From Liolophura sinensis (taxonomy: Eukaryota; Mollusca; Polyplacophora; Chitonida; Chitonidae), in assembly GCF_032854445.1 (NCBI RefSeq), contig NC_088295.1:69423249-69471057 (forward strand): a DNA stretch of 47,809 nt, read 5' to 3'. Shown in pieces: positions 35,601-45,594 of this stretch. Positions within the stretch are counted from its first letter, which is position 1. Every line of letters begins with the position of its first letter. Made by a program: the position numbers and the translations under genes. Under the pieces are notes generated by a model. The model had not been told where the DNA came from. It searched no databases and was given only the letters and a program-made list of their open reading frames with translations.

Positions 35601-38349
35601 AATTTATAAACTGTATGTCAAATTTGTTTCCTGAGTTGGCTGGATTTATAAATCAAGCCATTTAAGTTGTTTGCGACTGTTTCCTAGTCAGTAACAAGAA
35701 TAAACAGCAGAATCTATACCCCCCTCGCCCCCCTCGCCCCCCCCTCGCCCCCAAACCAAAATATAGTCTTACAACGGTATTAAGCCTAAATGATTTATCT
35801 GATTGGTTTAAACTTCAGAGTGATTAAACAAAAGTTTAAAAGTCAGAATTAAATCACATGTAGTCATGGTCTCAAGTACGCAGATCTTTGACAAATGTGA
35901 CGCAAGCAATGCCTACAATCGAGAATTCAGACCTACATTATAGATGTCGCTCATTAGATCCGGGTGTGCTTCATACGGGTTTTGATGAAAAGGTAAAAAT
36001 CATGACTTCTTGGCGATAACGGTACGTTGACATTGTCTGAGCAACTTCACACCAAACTCATTCACACGGTACGATTCGTGTTAACGGAATGAATGGGAGT
36101 GGACGAAGTGAATTACAACAAATCGATATGAACCAAATCCTACAAATTGATTGAAATAGAGCGTGTTGTGTTTTCATTCGTCTAGTTGCATGCGAAAAAA
36201 AATGGTTTCCACCAATCGTGCCCTATGGACGAAGATTCACATATTTTTAGGAGTGTTATGAAGATACCAAGCGGGTTCGATATAATGTTACTTGAATATC
36301 AAAACTGGTGCGTTTTGTTGAGGTGACTTATAGAAAAGCCGAGCTAAATGGAAGAAACTCGTTTCGTTGGTCAATATTAATTTGTTTTTGCCACATCAAC
36401 TATACTTCCGTTTGCCGTGGACATCTCTCTGATTTTCTTATGGTATTCCAAATTTTGATCGGTGGAACGTGAGCGCGACGTTTTCAATATTTTATTATAA
36501 GTCAGTAATATAAAATACGTTTGGACTAAGTGATGTATCTTATCTTTTCAGTTGATTGCCCCCTAGCAAACAGTTTTTGTCACAAGTTTTTGTTATAGTG
36601 GTTGTAGAGCCATCTTTTTTACTGTTAATGGTATTTGTATAGAGCGACATTTCTACATTTATTATTGTTAATGAAATCTTAACAGTTTGTGTATTAATGG
36701 GTTTTGAAGCATCAACATGTGATCAATGTATATGTACAACTGTGAGTGCTAGTGGCACCTGTACCCCACTAATTGATCAATTAGTAATTATCGTATAGGT
36801 AATACGTCGTGTTTTAATTAACAATGGCATACGCGTTAATCCTTTACTGTAACTGTCCTTCGGTGGCTGATGTTTGTAATCACATACATCTATATCATCA
36901 ATAGTTGTCGTCCTACAATACAGTTATCGCTTGTATTAACGACGTTACTCTTGTTTTACACAAATATGTAAAACATACGACCATATGAAAACAAAAACTT
37001 CTTTTCTCATGCTGCTATCGGTGTGGATTTTAACAAACTACACGATCCGTTGCAAAATTGTAGTTTATGAGTATACCGGTAAATTTAATGTCATTTAGCC
37101 CTCGTCACACCGAGCGAATTATAATAATTTAAAGTGTCAACGATCCACTGTGCAGTTCCGGGAAAATTAGTAGCCATTACGCACATGTGGAATAGACGGA
37201 ATTTATGATATACTTGGGCTAATCGGGACAGCATGGTTGCCGAATGATTTATCAGTACAAAATAGCGTCTGAATGAGAGCAAAGGTGACTTTGAACAAAT
37301 CGACAGGGAGGAGGGGATTAAGTGGTGACCAAGTACACCAATGCAAGGTCCAAAAGGGGAGAAGGTGAAAGTAATCGGTATTTACTAACAGAGGTTTAAT
37401 GTTCCAGTGTTCTCAGTGGTTGTTCCGGGGAGTTCAGTATGTGAGTTATTTGTCACGTTTTGACACGGACATATACTTGAACACAGCTGTGTGTTTCCTA
37501 ACACATTAAATATGTCATGAGAGCTCAGTTTAGCAACTGGAGTACGCTTTTTAAATAACCCGAATAAGATTAACCGATTTAGCTCCAGACGTCCTGTTTA
37601 AGTTGACGTATATTGTAGAGACGACTACAGAATGATGTATCATGTTACACATATACACTATACAGGAAATATCTGACTGGCGTGTCTTCATAAACCTTGA
37701 CTGGTGTGTCTTCATAAACCTTGACTGGTCCACGGGGTCATGAGTAACTTACATTATACGTATGAAATGATAAAATGGACAAAAGACCTGAAATGTTCAT
37801 TGATGTAAATGTAAATGATTTTGACTTCTATTCTGCTCCACTTTGCGATTTCAGTGCTGATGATTATTATATTATATGGAAAGTCTCTTCCTAAACGTCA
37901 GAAAATATCAAATTCCATCAGAATCCCATTCGATGAAAGTGCCCAATATCGATCACAGGACGTGGTAAAAAGCCGATCACTTCAACTGAAGTGATTTCCC
38001 CGAGATCGATATTCCTTGCGTCTAAAATATCGAGCTAGACTAAAGTGCTATCCTTGATTTTCTCTAAAACATCAACGATTTTCTGTTCCCACCTCTAAGT
38101 GTGTTGATGTATATAATTACGGTGTGTCATGTCGAGTGACAAACCAGCGTCGTAGCGGGACATATCAGAGCTGAGTGGATTTCCTTGGGTGTTGTTCAAT
38201 GTACGGTGTATAACGTGGGGTAGAACTAAGGTGGGCGAACCTGCAGTTTCTGTTGGAGTAGGCGAGCAAATCACACTTACCTTTTCTATTTTCCCGTTTA
38301 TGTCCAAGTGGACGGCCCTGGAGGTGTCGATAGACGAACCGTTTCCCAT
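17595..38349 (-). CDS. PDE9A: PDE9A-type high-affinity cGMP 3',5'-phosphodiesterase, complete gene with two alternative exon pairs
   Basis: Seventeen exon positions with GT-AG borders join without any phase conflict into a 511-codon frame (exons 8a and 13a). Human PDE9A isoform 2 has 533 residues. The enzyme hydrolyses cGMP to GMP. Predicted residues: MGNGSS start and LDINGKIEK (N-terminal domain), [11 protein letters not shown] helix at about 141-151, then the catalytic domain from about 190. Metal and catalytic sites are His258 and His262 (HNFRH), His298-Asp299 ([11 protein letters not shown]) and Asp409 ([10 protein letters not shown]). The nucleotide pocket has Gln460 and Phe463 (AQIGF). 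All expected catalytic residues are present. The 6.7-kb first intron holds a minisatellite. Positions 8 and 13 each offer two exons of the same phase. The active-site pattern and the N-terminus both identify the PDE9 family. Confidence 0.96.
18517..18600 (-). CDS. PDE9A: PDE9A exon 16
   Basis: Acceptor ACTTCACAG and donor AATGAG|GTAAGA. It has 28 codons: [20 protein letters not shown] and EEMKSENE, the last helix of the domain (vertebrate KLFPMVEEIM and RDRYEEL). Confidence 0.9.
19062..19190 (-). CDS. PDE9A: PDE9A exon 15 (nucleotide pocket)
   Basis: Acceptor TCCGCGACAG and donor GGCAAG|GTGGGT. It has 43 codons: [20 protein letters not shown] and [17 protein letters not shown]. It holds the invariant Gln and the stacking Phe of the purine pocket. 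Confidence 0.95.
19640..19712 (-). mobile_element. tRNA-like head, probable SINE fragment
   Basis: Minus strand: GGTGGCCTGGCAACAACATG then AGTTCAAATCC, about 35 bases on, at the spacing of the A and B boxes of a tRNA gene. The B box fits GTTCRAATCC. The full cloverleaf is not convincing, so a tRNA-derived SINE or pseudogene inside intron 14 is likely. Confidence 0.35.
19926..20030 (-). CDS. PDE9A: PDE9A exon 14
   Basis: Acceptor GGGTTTCAG and donor AATCAG|GTTAGA. It has 35 codons: [20 protein letters not shown] and [14 protein letters not shown]. It carries the third metal-binding Asp (CCD). Confidence 0.95.
21085..21198 (-). CDS. PDE9A: PDE9A exon 13b (alternative, downstream copy)
   Basis: Acceptor TTAACAAACAG and donor AACTCG|GTAATT. 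It has 38 codons in phase 0: [18 protein letters not shown], then [18 protein letters not shown]. About 22 positions equal exon 13a. Both copies are intact with sound splice sites, so this is a duplicated cassette and not a decayed copy. Using both would keep the frame but duplicate a core helix. Confidence 0.9.
21855..21971 (-). CDS. PDE9A: PDE9A exon 13a (alternative, upstream copy)
   Basis: Acceptor TTTACCAG and donor GACACG|GTAAAA. It has 39 codons in phase 0: [18 protein letters not shown], then a charged helix and [11 protein letters not shown]. It is one residue longer than the vertebrate segment but closer in sequence. It contains Met371, equivalent to the pocket residue Met365 of human PDE9A2. 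Confidence 0.92.
22473..22629 (-). CDS. PDE9A: PDE9A exon 12
   Basis: Acceptor CCATGCAG and donor CGATCG|GTAGGT. It has 1 base plus 52 codons: [19 protein letters not shown] and [11 protein letters not shown]. It ends in phase 0 at RIRS, before exon 13a or 13b. Confidence 0.95.
22841..23028 (-). CDS. PDE9A: PDE9A exon 11 (metal-binding core)
   Basis: Acceptor CTTTTGCAG and donor AATAC|GTAAGG. It has 62 codons plus 2 bases. It holds [10 protein letters not shown], with the catalytic His and a metal His, and [14 protein letters not shown], with the metal His-Asp pair. Confidence 0.96.
23508..23594 (-). CDS. PDE9A: PDE9A exon 10
   Basis: Acceptor GATCAACAG and donor TGGCTG|GTAAGT. It has 29 codons: [15 protein letters not shown] and [12 protein letters not shown]. 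Confidence 0.93.
24498..24572 (-). CDS. PDE9A: PDE9A exon 9
   Basis: Acceptor CTTTTCAG and donor AATGAG|GTAAGT. It has 25 codons, [16 protein letters not shown] to WHWEPNE, the start of the catalytic domain as in the vertebrate protein. Confidence 0.93.
25690..25744 (-). CDS. PDE9A: PDE9A exon 8b (alternative)
   Basis: Acceptor GTATTGCTTAG and donor GAGAAG|GTAAAC. It has 55 bases: one completing a Ser codon, then [18 protein letters not shown], ending in phase 0. Phase in and out equals exon 8a. If spliced after 8a, its frame would shift and hit a TAA inside the exon, so only one of the two can be used. Its Lys/Pro-rich sequence shares little with 8a beyond a final (Y/F)xK. Confidence 0.75.
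26381..26438 (-). CDS. PDE9A: PDE9A exon 8a (alternative, canonical-like)
   Basis: Acceptor CGTTTTTATAG and donor CCCAAG|GTAAAG. It has 58 bases: one completing a Ser codon, then 19 codons ending [10 protein letters not shown], which matches RRDVPTYPK before the vertebrate catalytic domain. It joins in phase 0 to exon 9. Confidence 0.88.
27201..27320. mobile_element. MITE-like element with terminal inverted repeats, in PDE9A intron 8a
   Basis: The left end GGCCAAGTTTCACAAAG is mirrored by CTTTGTGAAACTGGGC at the right end of a 120-bp segment. It lies between exons 7 and 8a. The inner parts pair only weakly and no target-site duplication is clear. Confidence 0.5.
27897..28005 (-). CDS. PDE9A: PDE9A exon 7
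   Basis: Acceptor CTGTGGAG and donor ATGAG|GTATGC. It has 35 codons with 2 bases at both ends. [12 protein letters not shown] is nearly identical to the vertebrate protein. The trailing AG needs one base from exon 8a or 8b to make a Ser codon. Confidence 0.92.
28689..28716. repeat. (CA)n microsatellite
   Basis: Dinucleotide run in PDE9A intron 6, preceded by an A/G-rich stretch. Confidence 0.85.
28892..28962 (-). CDS. PDE9A: PDE9A exon 6
   Basis: Acceptor ATATTTCAG and donor GGAAA|GTGAGT. It has 23 codons, [19 protein letters not shown] and on. Heptad-like hydrophobic spacing suggests a helix continuing into exon 7. Confidence 0.9.
29322..29376 (-). CDS. PDE9A: PDE9A exon 5
   Basis: Acceptor TTCCAG and donor AACAG|GTAACT. 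It has 17 codons with two bases at each end: [17 protein letters not shown], matching VLAQVAEQFSRAF of the vertebrate protein. Confidence 0.9.
29862..29923 (-). CDS. PDE9A: PDE9A exon 4
   Basis: Acceptor TTTTTTTCATACAG and donor TTAAAG|GTATTC. It has 20 codons with single bases at both ends: [20 protein letters not shown]. The vertebrate equivalent begins TPYKV. Confidence 0.82.
30300..30377 (-). CDS. PDE9A: PDE9A exon 3
   Basis: Acceptor TTTTTGTTGTAG and donor CCCTC|GTAAGT. It has 25 codons with 1 leading and 2 trailing bases, including [20 protein letters not shown], matching the TISLLTTDDAMVSIDPTMP segment of vertebrate PDE9A. Confidence 0.9.
31509..31579 (-). CDS. PDE9A: PDE9A exon 2
   Basis: Acceptor TTTTATTGTAG and donor AACAA|GTACGT. 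It has 23 codons plus two bases, beginning [19 protein letters not shown]. This corresponds to vertebrate VIFSKYCNSSDIMDLFC. Confidence 0.88.
34111..34873. repeat. 36-bp minisatellite, about 21 copies, in PDE9A intron 1
   Basis: Unit on the plus strand: TACAGAAATGG(A/G)ATGTGA, then GACTATAG(T/G)CATA(T/C)AGAG. Most copies keep 36 bases. A copy near 34405 lacks one base and has a variant GAGGTTATACTTATA end, which recurs in the last copy near 34850. Because 36 is a multiple of three, the minus strand stays open for long runs; this is a side effect of the repeat. Confidence 0.95.
35719..35752 (-). other. Potential G-quadruplex (C-rich on plus strand)
   Basis: Four C runs of 5 to 8 bases are separated by TCG. 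On the minus, transcribed-sense strand these are G runs with short CGA loops. Confidence 0.6.
37675..37729. repeat. 24-bp tandem duplication
   Basis: TGACTGG(C/T)GTGTCTTCATAA followed by ACCT occurs twice and begins a third time. Confidence 0.8.
38281..38349 (-). CDS. PDE9A: PDE9A exon 1
   Basis: Start ATG at 38349-38347, in good context (A at -3, G at +4). It has 23 codons, [10 protein letters not shown] to NGKIEK, and donor AAAAG|GTAAGT. This matches the start of vertebrate PDE9A2 (MGSGSS, LDIDGRIQK), which supports this start over the in-frame ATG at 38439. Gly2 and Ser6 fit the N-myristoylation consensus MGxxxS. Confidence 0.9.
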
Positions 38350-41244
38350 TCTGTTGTGTTTTGTAGTGGGTGATACGAAAGGTTGAAAGGTACTTGTGTG
38401 CCTCGTGGCTGTGGTGCTCGTGTCGGACTGGTGTGTCAATAGCTGGATGTCAGCATCTCTATGGTAAGGATCCGATCAGACAACAACTGGACCTGAAATA
38501 ACAGAGTCTCTAATGAAAGCTGTAAACACGCCTGGAACTGACAGGAGTCCGTACGGCTATGAAGGCTTGGAGTACACAGGCCGGCAACCAGTTGTGATAA
38601 TGAGCCGTATTTAGCAGATGTACTGGACGGAGATCGCCATCAGGGGACCTCTTGCTTATCGACAGTTATCACATTAGACAGATGCTATCGCCATCGTTGG
38701 CACATTTTCACAGGTACATGTTCATACCACCCATCCTCACACCTTGACCACACAACACCCCAACACAGAGAATCACTCACCTGCCAGGATGTACACGTAC
38801 TGTCGCAATGAGGGGACAATGGAATGTAGTTCGGGGATGCGTCCAGGGATAGGGCGGTGATTACGCTCTACGGTCTTCTCTCCTGTCACATCCTCGTTTG
38901 AGAACCGAGTCGGTATATGTACCGGTGATAGCAGTTGCTGTGCGCACGTTGTTCACCTGGCAGTCAGATCAATGTAACGCGCGTCTACCACCGCTACGCT
39001 CTACTCTACTCTGGATCTCCTTCTCACAATTTTGTCTCGTATTTTGTCCACCAATCAGCGCGTGCATGCGCGCTGGACGTGCTGTATTTGTATGACTGTT
39101 GTCATAGAAGCGGAGTTGTCGATGGTTGCCATGGTGATCTCATATTGGAAAATGACTCGGTCGCCGAAGTATGCTACGCAATGGCCGCTGGCGTCCAAAA
39201 CTACGTAGTCGGAGGGGCAGGAAAATTGGACTGTCCAGTTGAAATGTCACCAATGCAGATGTCTCACATTTCCAGCGGTGTTACAAACCATAATTAGCTG
39301 AAGTAATTGTAAAGATTGCAACATCGCGTATATTACCATATCATGTTCCGTGATAACCAGTACAAGTACGTTCGAGGATTATGGTTTAATTAAGCCCAAA
39401 TTAGCACTGATCTCTCTGTCAAGACATTTCTAATTTAGATGCCCGTCGGAACAAAAGGAGTGGAAAACACATCGAAAATTTGCCACCTAGACCATACGCA
39501 CGCAAAAATTTATTATCAAGTTACGGCACTTGGAAAAGAGTCTGTACTTCATGTATTGTTTATACCCTAAAACTATACCTTCATGTTTAATGCATCAGCA
39601 TTTTTTTTACAGGCAGTGCAGAACTGAGCGATTATGTAAATATGCACCATATCTTTGCTCCTAGAACTTTCCAGCGAGTATTCATTAGTATTCATTCATT
39701 TTTCATTCATTTTTTTTTAAAATCTCCGTTTTCTTTTTAAATATATTTTCTTCAGCGGCTATTCCTGAATTACAGGGTATAGTCATGTAATTGCATTCCC
39801 TTTTAGAAAAATATGTTCTCGGAACCTTGAATGGGTACCTAAAATCGGCAAATTACACTACATTACAGAGTTACACTAAATGAGAATCGTAGGTATTTAC
39901 TCCCAAAAAGGAAACAACAAAAAATAAAACTAAAACAAAACAAAGAAAAACAATTTATACAGAGGTGTGATGGATGAGGTGACCACAGATCTTTTAAAAC
40001 GTAAATTGCCCCATTCAGTGGTGAGAAATATACTGAGTTTCCGCTTAAGACAACTGTACCGATTTTTCGAGGTGTTATTTTTCACGAAACTTCACTTATA
40101 GAAACAGAGTTGCACAATATATAGTGTACCTCAGGCCCTATCAGTATGCGAAACACTGCACCCACATGAACGTGGTTGTTGCGCAGGCTAGGCATCTAGC
40201 TCAAAACTATACACAGACTAATATGCTTAGAACAATGTGAGGCTGGGACACAGGCATTCTTGTTCATAGAATCTCCTCGTTACTTTGTCATAAAACACGA
40301 TTACGCCTTCCATTAGCGGCATGTCTGAATGCAGTCGAGGACGAGGGAAGAATGCGGAGAGGACAATTAGAGTAATGGAACCTCATGATTAGATTTGCGG
40401 CCCCGCCAAAACCAGCCCAAACTTGTCTTCTCCCTTAATCCCATATACAAGGACTTTTAAAGTTCCGAAGCCTGTTTTGACCATGATTTCTGAGGTCAAA
40501 AATATATATGGATTTCCTAGTTACACATTCTGACACCATTTCTTATTTCATTACCTTTGTATAAGACCTCAAGGGATATCGCTAGAGACTGGCCATTGGC
40601 ACACGTGTAAAGCGATTAGCCCTTTATAGGTGAAACCCTCAGTCACTCCCGTCTTCATTTGTTAACACGGTGCAAAATATGACAGAGATTCAGTGTTCAC
40701 AAGATGTCCTATTTTTACAACCACGAGGAACCCGCGTTGTGGACGGGGAATTGGTAGAATCTCCTGCTCTCGTTGTTCGTGCACGTCTTTGCGACAAGAA
40801 AATGTCCGTTTGCACGGGTGATCGTTTGAACAATCAAGCGTTCGGTGGGTGACGACCACTTTTCGTCTACCAATATAACGTTCAAGTTTGTGTGTCACGT
40901 ATGGTTTCTCGCGTGCACTCCGGTTACCCCCCCCCCTCCCTACCGCCCGCCCCCTTATTAATCTGAGCTTTATATCAGTAAAACTAAAGACAGTAAAAAA
41001 TTCTAGAGTATAAATGTATACGTCAATCAATATTCAGTTTATCAACCAATCCTGTTTTCGAAAAGCAACCCTGAACTCTTAAGTGGAAAATGCACTGGGT
41101 TATGATCAGAGCAGATAATCGCCATTAACCCAGCAACTTATCATCAGGAAATTTATGTTGATGTGATATTCTCAAGCCATATAATATCACACGTATTGAT
41201 GGGCATACCAGAAAATAATGAACAACATACAAGCCCCCTCAAGG
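38350..41244. other. PDE9A upstream region, no gene seen
   Basis: The PDE9A 5' UTR and promoter must lie here or further right. Two overlapping plus frames at 38898-39297 resemble nothing and are taken as chance. A C-rich run lies at 40929-40953. No TATA box or other regulatory site can be assigned. Confidence 0.45.
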
Positions 41245-41575
41245 ACAGGATATTCCTAACGAGGGTATATGTCAAGCACAAATATACCAGGGAATGATAT
41301 CCAAGACATGGGTCCTCACAGGATATCCTAAACAAGGGTACATGTTTGGCACAAATATACCACGGAATGATATGCAAGCGACGTGTTCCCATACACAGGA
41401 TATCCCAGACGATGGTGTATCAGGTGCGGGTACACACGGAAATGATATGCGAAACACGGATATCGAAGTGAATAATGCATCAGCCACGCGGGAGTGCTCA
41501 GCTATATGGATATACCAACTGTGAATATCGTAGACCATGAAGGGTATACAAGGAAATGTCATTTGATGACATGCA
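41245..41575. repeat. Degenerate tandem repeat, unit about 65-75 bp, about 4 copies
   Basis: Copies start with ACAGGATATCC or ACGGATATC near 41247, 41319, 41395 and 41455. The first three contain a (C/G)GGAATGATAT(C/G)C-like word (GGAAATGATATGC in the third). The last copies are strongly diverged. Confidence 0.55.
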
Positions 41576-41647
41576 TTGAAGGTGACATATACAGGACGGG
41601 GAAAGCATTTTAAGGAAATTATTTCTGGAAACTATGATTCGTCCTTT

Positions 41648-41769
41648 CCCCCTGGCTCTGCCCAGTTTCCTCTCACCAGAGTGCCGGCAGTCGTCTTATA
41701 AATGAAATATTCTTGAGTATGGCGTGAAACACCAATTAAATAAATAAACAAATAAATAAATAAATAAAA
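41648..41769 (+). mobile_element. tRNA-derived SINE, 3' part, forward
   Basis: It begins CCCTGGCTCTGCCCAGTTTC, continues with GAAATATTCTTGAGTATGGC and GTGAAACACCAATTAAATAA, and ends in AAAT repeats. The tRNA-like head is missing. It belongs to the same family as 12190-12346. Confidence 0.75.
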
Positions 41770-42868
41770 TTCATTTTAGAGGTTCAGTCATCCAAATATT
41801 TATTTAAAAATGTGCTAAAACACTTAATAATAAATGAAAAATATGGACTGTGGTTTTTGCAGTAAAATCCCCCAAGAGTCACAGTATATAAAAGACATGC
41901 ATATGTATATATGAAATTTCATTGCATTTCAGGCCTTTGACAATTTGAATTTTCATACCGACAGCTGTATCTTTAATATGTAAACTAGAAATCGTGGTAA
42001 GTTGTTTTGCGTCATCCATGTGATGAAGTTGAGCGACACTTCTGGAAGATATGTAAGCCCCTATGTTCTAAGACATATGAGTTCAAAATAAACTGTAGTA
42101 CACAAAATAAGTTTTACAGTTCCATGAAAATAAAACTTGAAATAGAGTTCCAACAAGTTGAATAGGTTTATAACACTTTTATATTCATTTTCCCGCTATG
42201 GCATTTGTTGCCCAGCTACTTGTACCTATTTGACTGAAATTTGAAAAGACCGTTTGATTTTCAGACGTGCGCAGACAAAATTGATTTCTGTGTATCTGTG
42301 CAAACTACCAGCTGCGTCCATTGCTGAACATTTGTCACGAGATGAAGAAGTTGAGTTCCACAGTCCTCATTAGTTTTACACCACTCATTGTGTCTAAATC
42401 TGAACGAGACAGTCACTGAGAATGGAAGGCCGTGTAACAGAGCTGTGGTGAGTTTACAGATAGGAATGGCCTTGTTTTCCAAGAAGCAGGTGGCAATGCG
42501 TGCTGATGGCATACACTGACATATAGCAGAAATAATGAGAGCAGCGTCCGTGTATTACAGTTGGAGAGTAGCAAATGACTCTATATGGGAATAGACTAGT
42601 CATAAGTTAAAGTCTTCTCAGTCCACAGTTACTCAGAAGGAACGGTTGTTTCGAGTTGCTCTTTGTTTATATCTAATGATTGACAATCTGGCTTAGTGGT
42701 CCACCCAGCCTTCAAATTACGTCAAAATTATTACATCACAACTCTTTATTGGATGGCTCCTGCCGTGTCGTACCCCAACCAAACTTTAAAGAAACCAAAT
42801 TTAACTCCACAATTGTCTGGATCGCTTGTGATCTCTTTGTCCTCATGTATGAGGGCAATTAATCCCGT
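41770..42868. other. No gene seen
   Basis: AT-rich sequence with short frames only; nothing recognised. Confidence 0.4.
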
Positions 42869-43316
42869 GAACCGTGTTTCTGGAACTATGAAGTTATGTA
42901 AACTATAACTATACGAACCACGTTTCTGGGACTATGACGTTATGTAAACTATTACTATACGAACCGTGTTTCTGGACCTATGACGTTATGTAAACTGTAA
43001 CTATACGAGCCGTGTTTCTGGGACTTTGACGTTATGTAAACTATAACTATACGAACCATGTTTCTGGAACTATTAAGTTATGTAAACTATAACTATACGA
43101 ACCGTGTTTCTGGGACTATTATGTTATGTAAACTATAACTATACGAGCCGTGTTTCTGGGACTATGACGTTATGTAAACTATTTGAACCGTGTTTCTGGG
43201 GCTAGGGCGTTATGTAAACTGTAACTATAACTTTTTGAACCGTGTTTCTGGGACTATGCCGTTATGTAAACTACATGAACAGTGTTTTGGAGACTATGAC
43301 GTTGAGTAAACTTTAA
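42869..43316. repeat. 46-bp minisatellite, about 10 copies
   Basis: Unit GAACCGTGTTTCTGGGACTA, then TGACGTTATGTAAACTATAA and CTATAC. The first seven copies keep the 46-base period (42869, 42915 and on). The last three are shortened or carry changed ends. Confidence 0.92.
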
Positions 43317-45594
43317 CAGAATCTTCTCCCGTCAATTAGAAGTTTAAACCGCCCTGTTCAATGCTTGAATGGAAACACGATCGCTTCATTTTGCCTTGAC
43401 CATTCATTTTCGAATCTGTAATTTTTCATAGAATGGCCTTGTAGTTTCTGTTAGTTTTTCACAAATCTTGTAAATTATTTTTCGTTGCGCTGGACTTGAA
43501 CTCATTTTTGACAAGGCTATATACACGTAGGCCTAAATGCCCTTTTGCTACACTTCGCGTCACAAACCACGGTTCACGGAACGAGTATATAATATGACAG
43601 TTTCTAATAGAGTTAGGACTTTAGGCGTTTATCTGACCTCAATATTCTCCATAACTGAACCCAGGAAACCGTTGTATAATTTATCACAAACCATATTCAC
43701 ACCAATATGCCCCTTATTAAGCCCTTAATAACTAGCTATACTTTCGACGACGTTGTTTTCAAAATGAACGCCATTACCATCACTCAAAACTGTACATATT
43801 TAGTACAACTTTTAAAGGAAAATGCAATGGCCGAGTGAACGTCTAACAGGATATCTAAACACATTATTTGGAAACTATGAATACAAATGAGCACTCCAGG
43901 TAAACCTATACATATGGCGTATTCCACCATAGTACTTCCTTTGCAAGTCACATCGCAAACGTGCTCTCCAAAAAAATAATGTTAAACTTAACAGAAAGTT
44001 AAATAGAAAGCAATGCTAAACTGTACATGTATTCTGTTATTGCAGCAGATTATTCTCTTAACATGACTCAACATAACGATCCTAAAAGACTAAGAAGATA
44101 TTATGTTGAATATGACATAATATTGTGTTATAATAACGGAATACATTCTGACACCATTCAGGAAACAGGCTTTCTGTGAGAATTTACAGATTAATTTTTT
44201 GAGTGTATCTATCATTTCCAAGCCTCCCTTCTGTTGTTCTTACATCTATATTCGTCAGGCTAGTATTGCCCATGTTTGTATTAAGCGTTTTCCAGATGTT
44301 AACCTTTTAATCTGTAACTCATCAACTCTACAAGTCGGTCGGTGTATCTACCTTTCGGTGGATGATCAAATTTCTGGCATATAGTTTTTTTTAGCATGGG
44401 CCATTCCGTTAACGAGTGGCCAGAGTGTAAGACAACACGAAACCTTGTACCGGGGAGTTTTTGCAGCTTTTGTGGATTAGCGCCTGTTTTTGTTCATATT
44501 CGAGCACAAGTTATTGCGCCTTATCATATTCCAGAGTATCAAATAGCTCAACAGGGCATACAGAATAGAGAAATCTCCCGCGGCCGAGCGGGAAGATATA
44601 AACCATCCAAAAGTGTTATTATTTAAAATTTGTTCAAAGACTGTCTGCAATAGAACATATTTATTTAGGATGTTTGCGTACATATGGTAGTAAACCTATT
44701 TTAACAGCAATTCCGGGACTTCCATACTTATGCACCTGGTGCCTATTGTTCAAACCGACTTTATAACCAGATGATTTAAATTTATGTATCCACGTTATAG
44801 AATCAATAGCATCTAATTTTGTTGCTCAGAAAAAGCAATCATATCGTGAAAAATCAAGAATTCTTTAAAATGTGGATATTTTAGGCGCCACCGAAGTCAA
44901 GACACATTTATCACACAGATTATCAAAACGCTGCTGGCATTTTACAGCATGTTTCGAGTCATATCTATGTTCCGGTCTGTAACCTTACATGAGAAATGTC
45001 ATATAGATTCCAGAACTAATTACATACGGCTTTAACCATCATATCACCTGCTGTAATGTCAGTAGTCTCCTTTAACTGCGTTCCTAACAATCAATAATAT
45101 ATCCAGCCTGTTACTGAGTATGGAAAAAATTTTTTTTCGTATTTTAAGATATTTTGTGTATTTTAGACTCTTCTTGAGGAGGCGATTTAGCTGTACTAAT
45201 AACAAGTTTATTTAAAATCTGTTCAAAAACTATTTGTTTGTGATAATTAACATCTATGTTCTGTGTTTTTATGGCATTGCTTTAACGCCTGCTACTTTGG
45301 TAATAAGGCCTGATTTGAATCACAATCTCATTAATATATATATATTGGAAGAATGGCAATGCATGCTTATTGTATTATATGTACCAATAGCGAGATAAAA
45401 AAAAACAAACTTGCCATTCGTAAGCATTAGGATTCTGGGTTTGTCTCATTATTAACATACAATGTACGTTCAGATGGAACGATATGACATAGGCCCATAG
45501 ACATGGCTGAATTGATATTACATAGATACAGCAGGAAATAGAAAGATACAGGAATAGGGAAAACACTATATGAAGTCGGTGCTGAGAATAGACG
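43317..45594. other. No gene seen
   Basis: AT-rich. Two small plus frames (44199-44384, 44396-44626) match nothing I recognise and have no splice or homology support. Confidence 0.4.

Larger units (their letters stand above)
31580..38280 (-). other. PDE9A: PDE9A intron 1
   Basis: The largest intron, 6.7 kb. It holds the 36-bp minisatellite (34111-34873), a C-rich quadruplex motif (35719-35752) and a short 24-bp duplication (37675-37729). Otherwise AT-rich with no recognisable coding sequence. Confidence 0.7.

Noticed and set aside
38898-39297. Overlapping plus frames upstream of PDE9A
   Set aside because: No family resemblance, no splice support, and two frames open at once in a GC-richer stretch.
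40662-41030. 122-codon minus frame
   Set aside because: It crosses a C-rich run, has no recognisable domain and its length is within chance.
44396-44626. 76-codon plus frame with paired cysteines
   Set aside because: Cysteine spacing does not fit a known zinc finger, and there is no homology or splice support.
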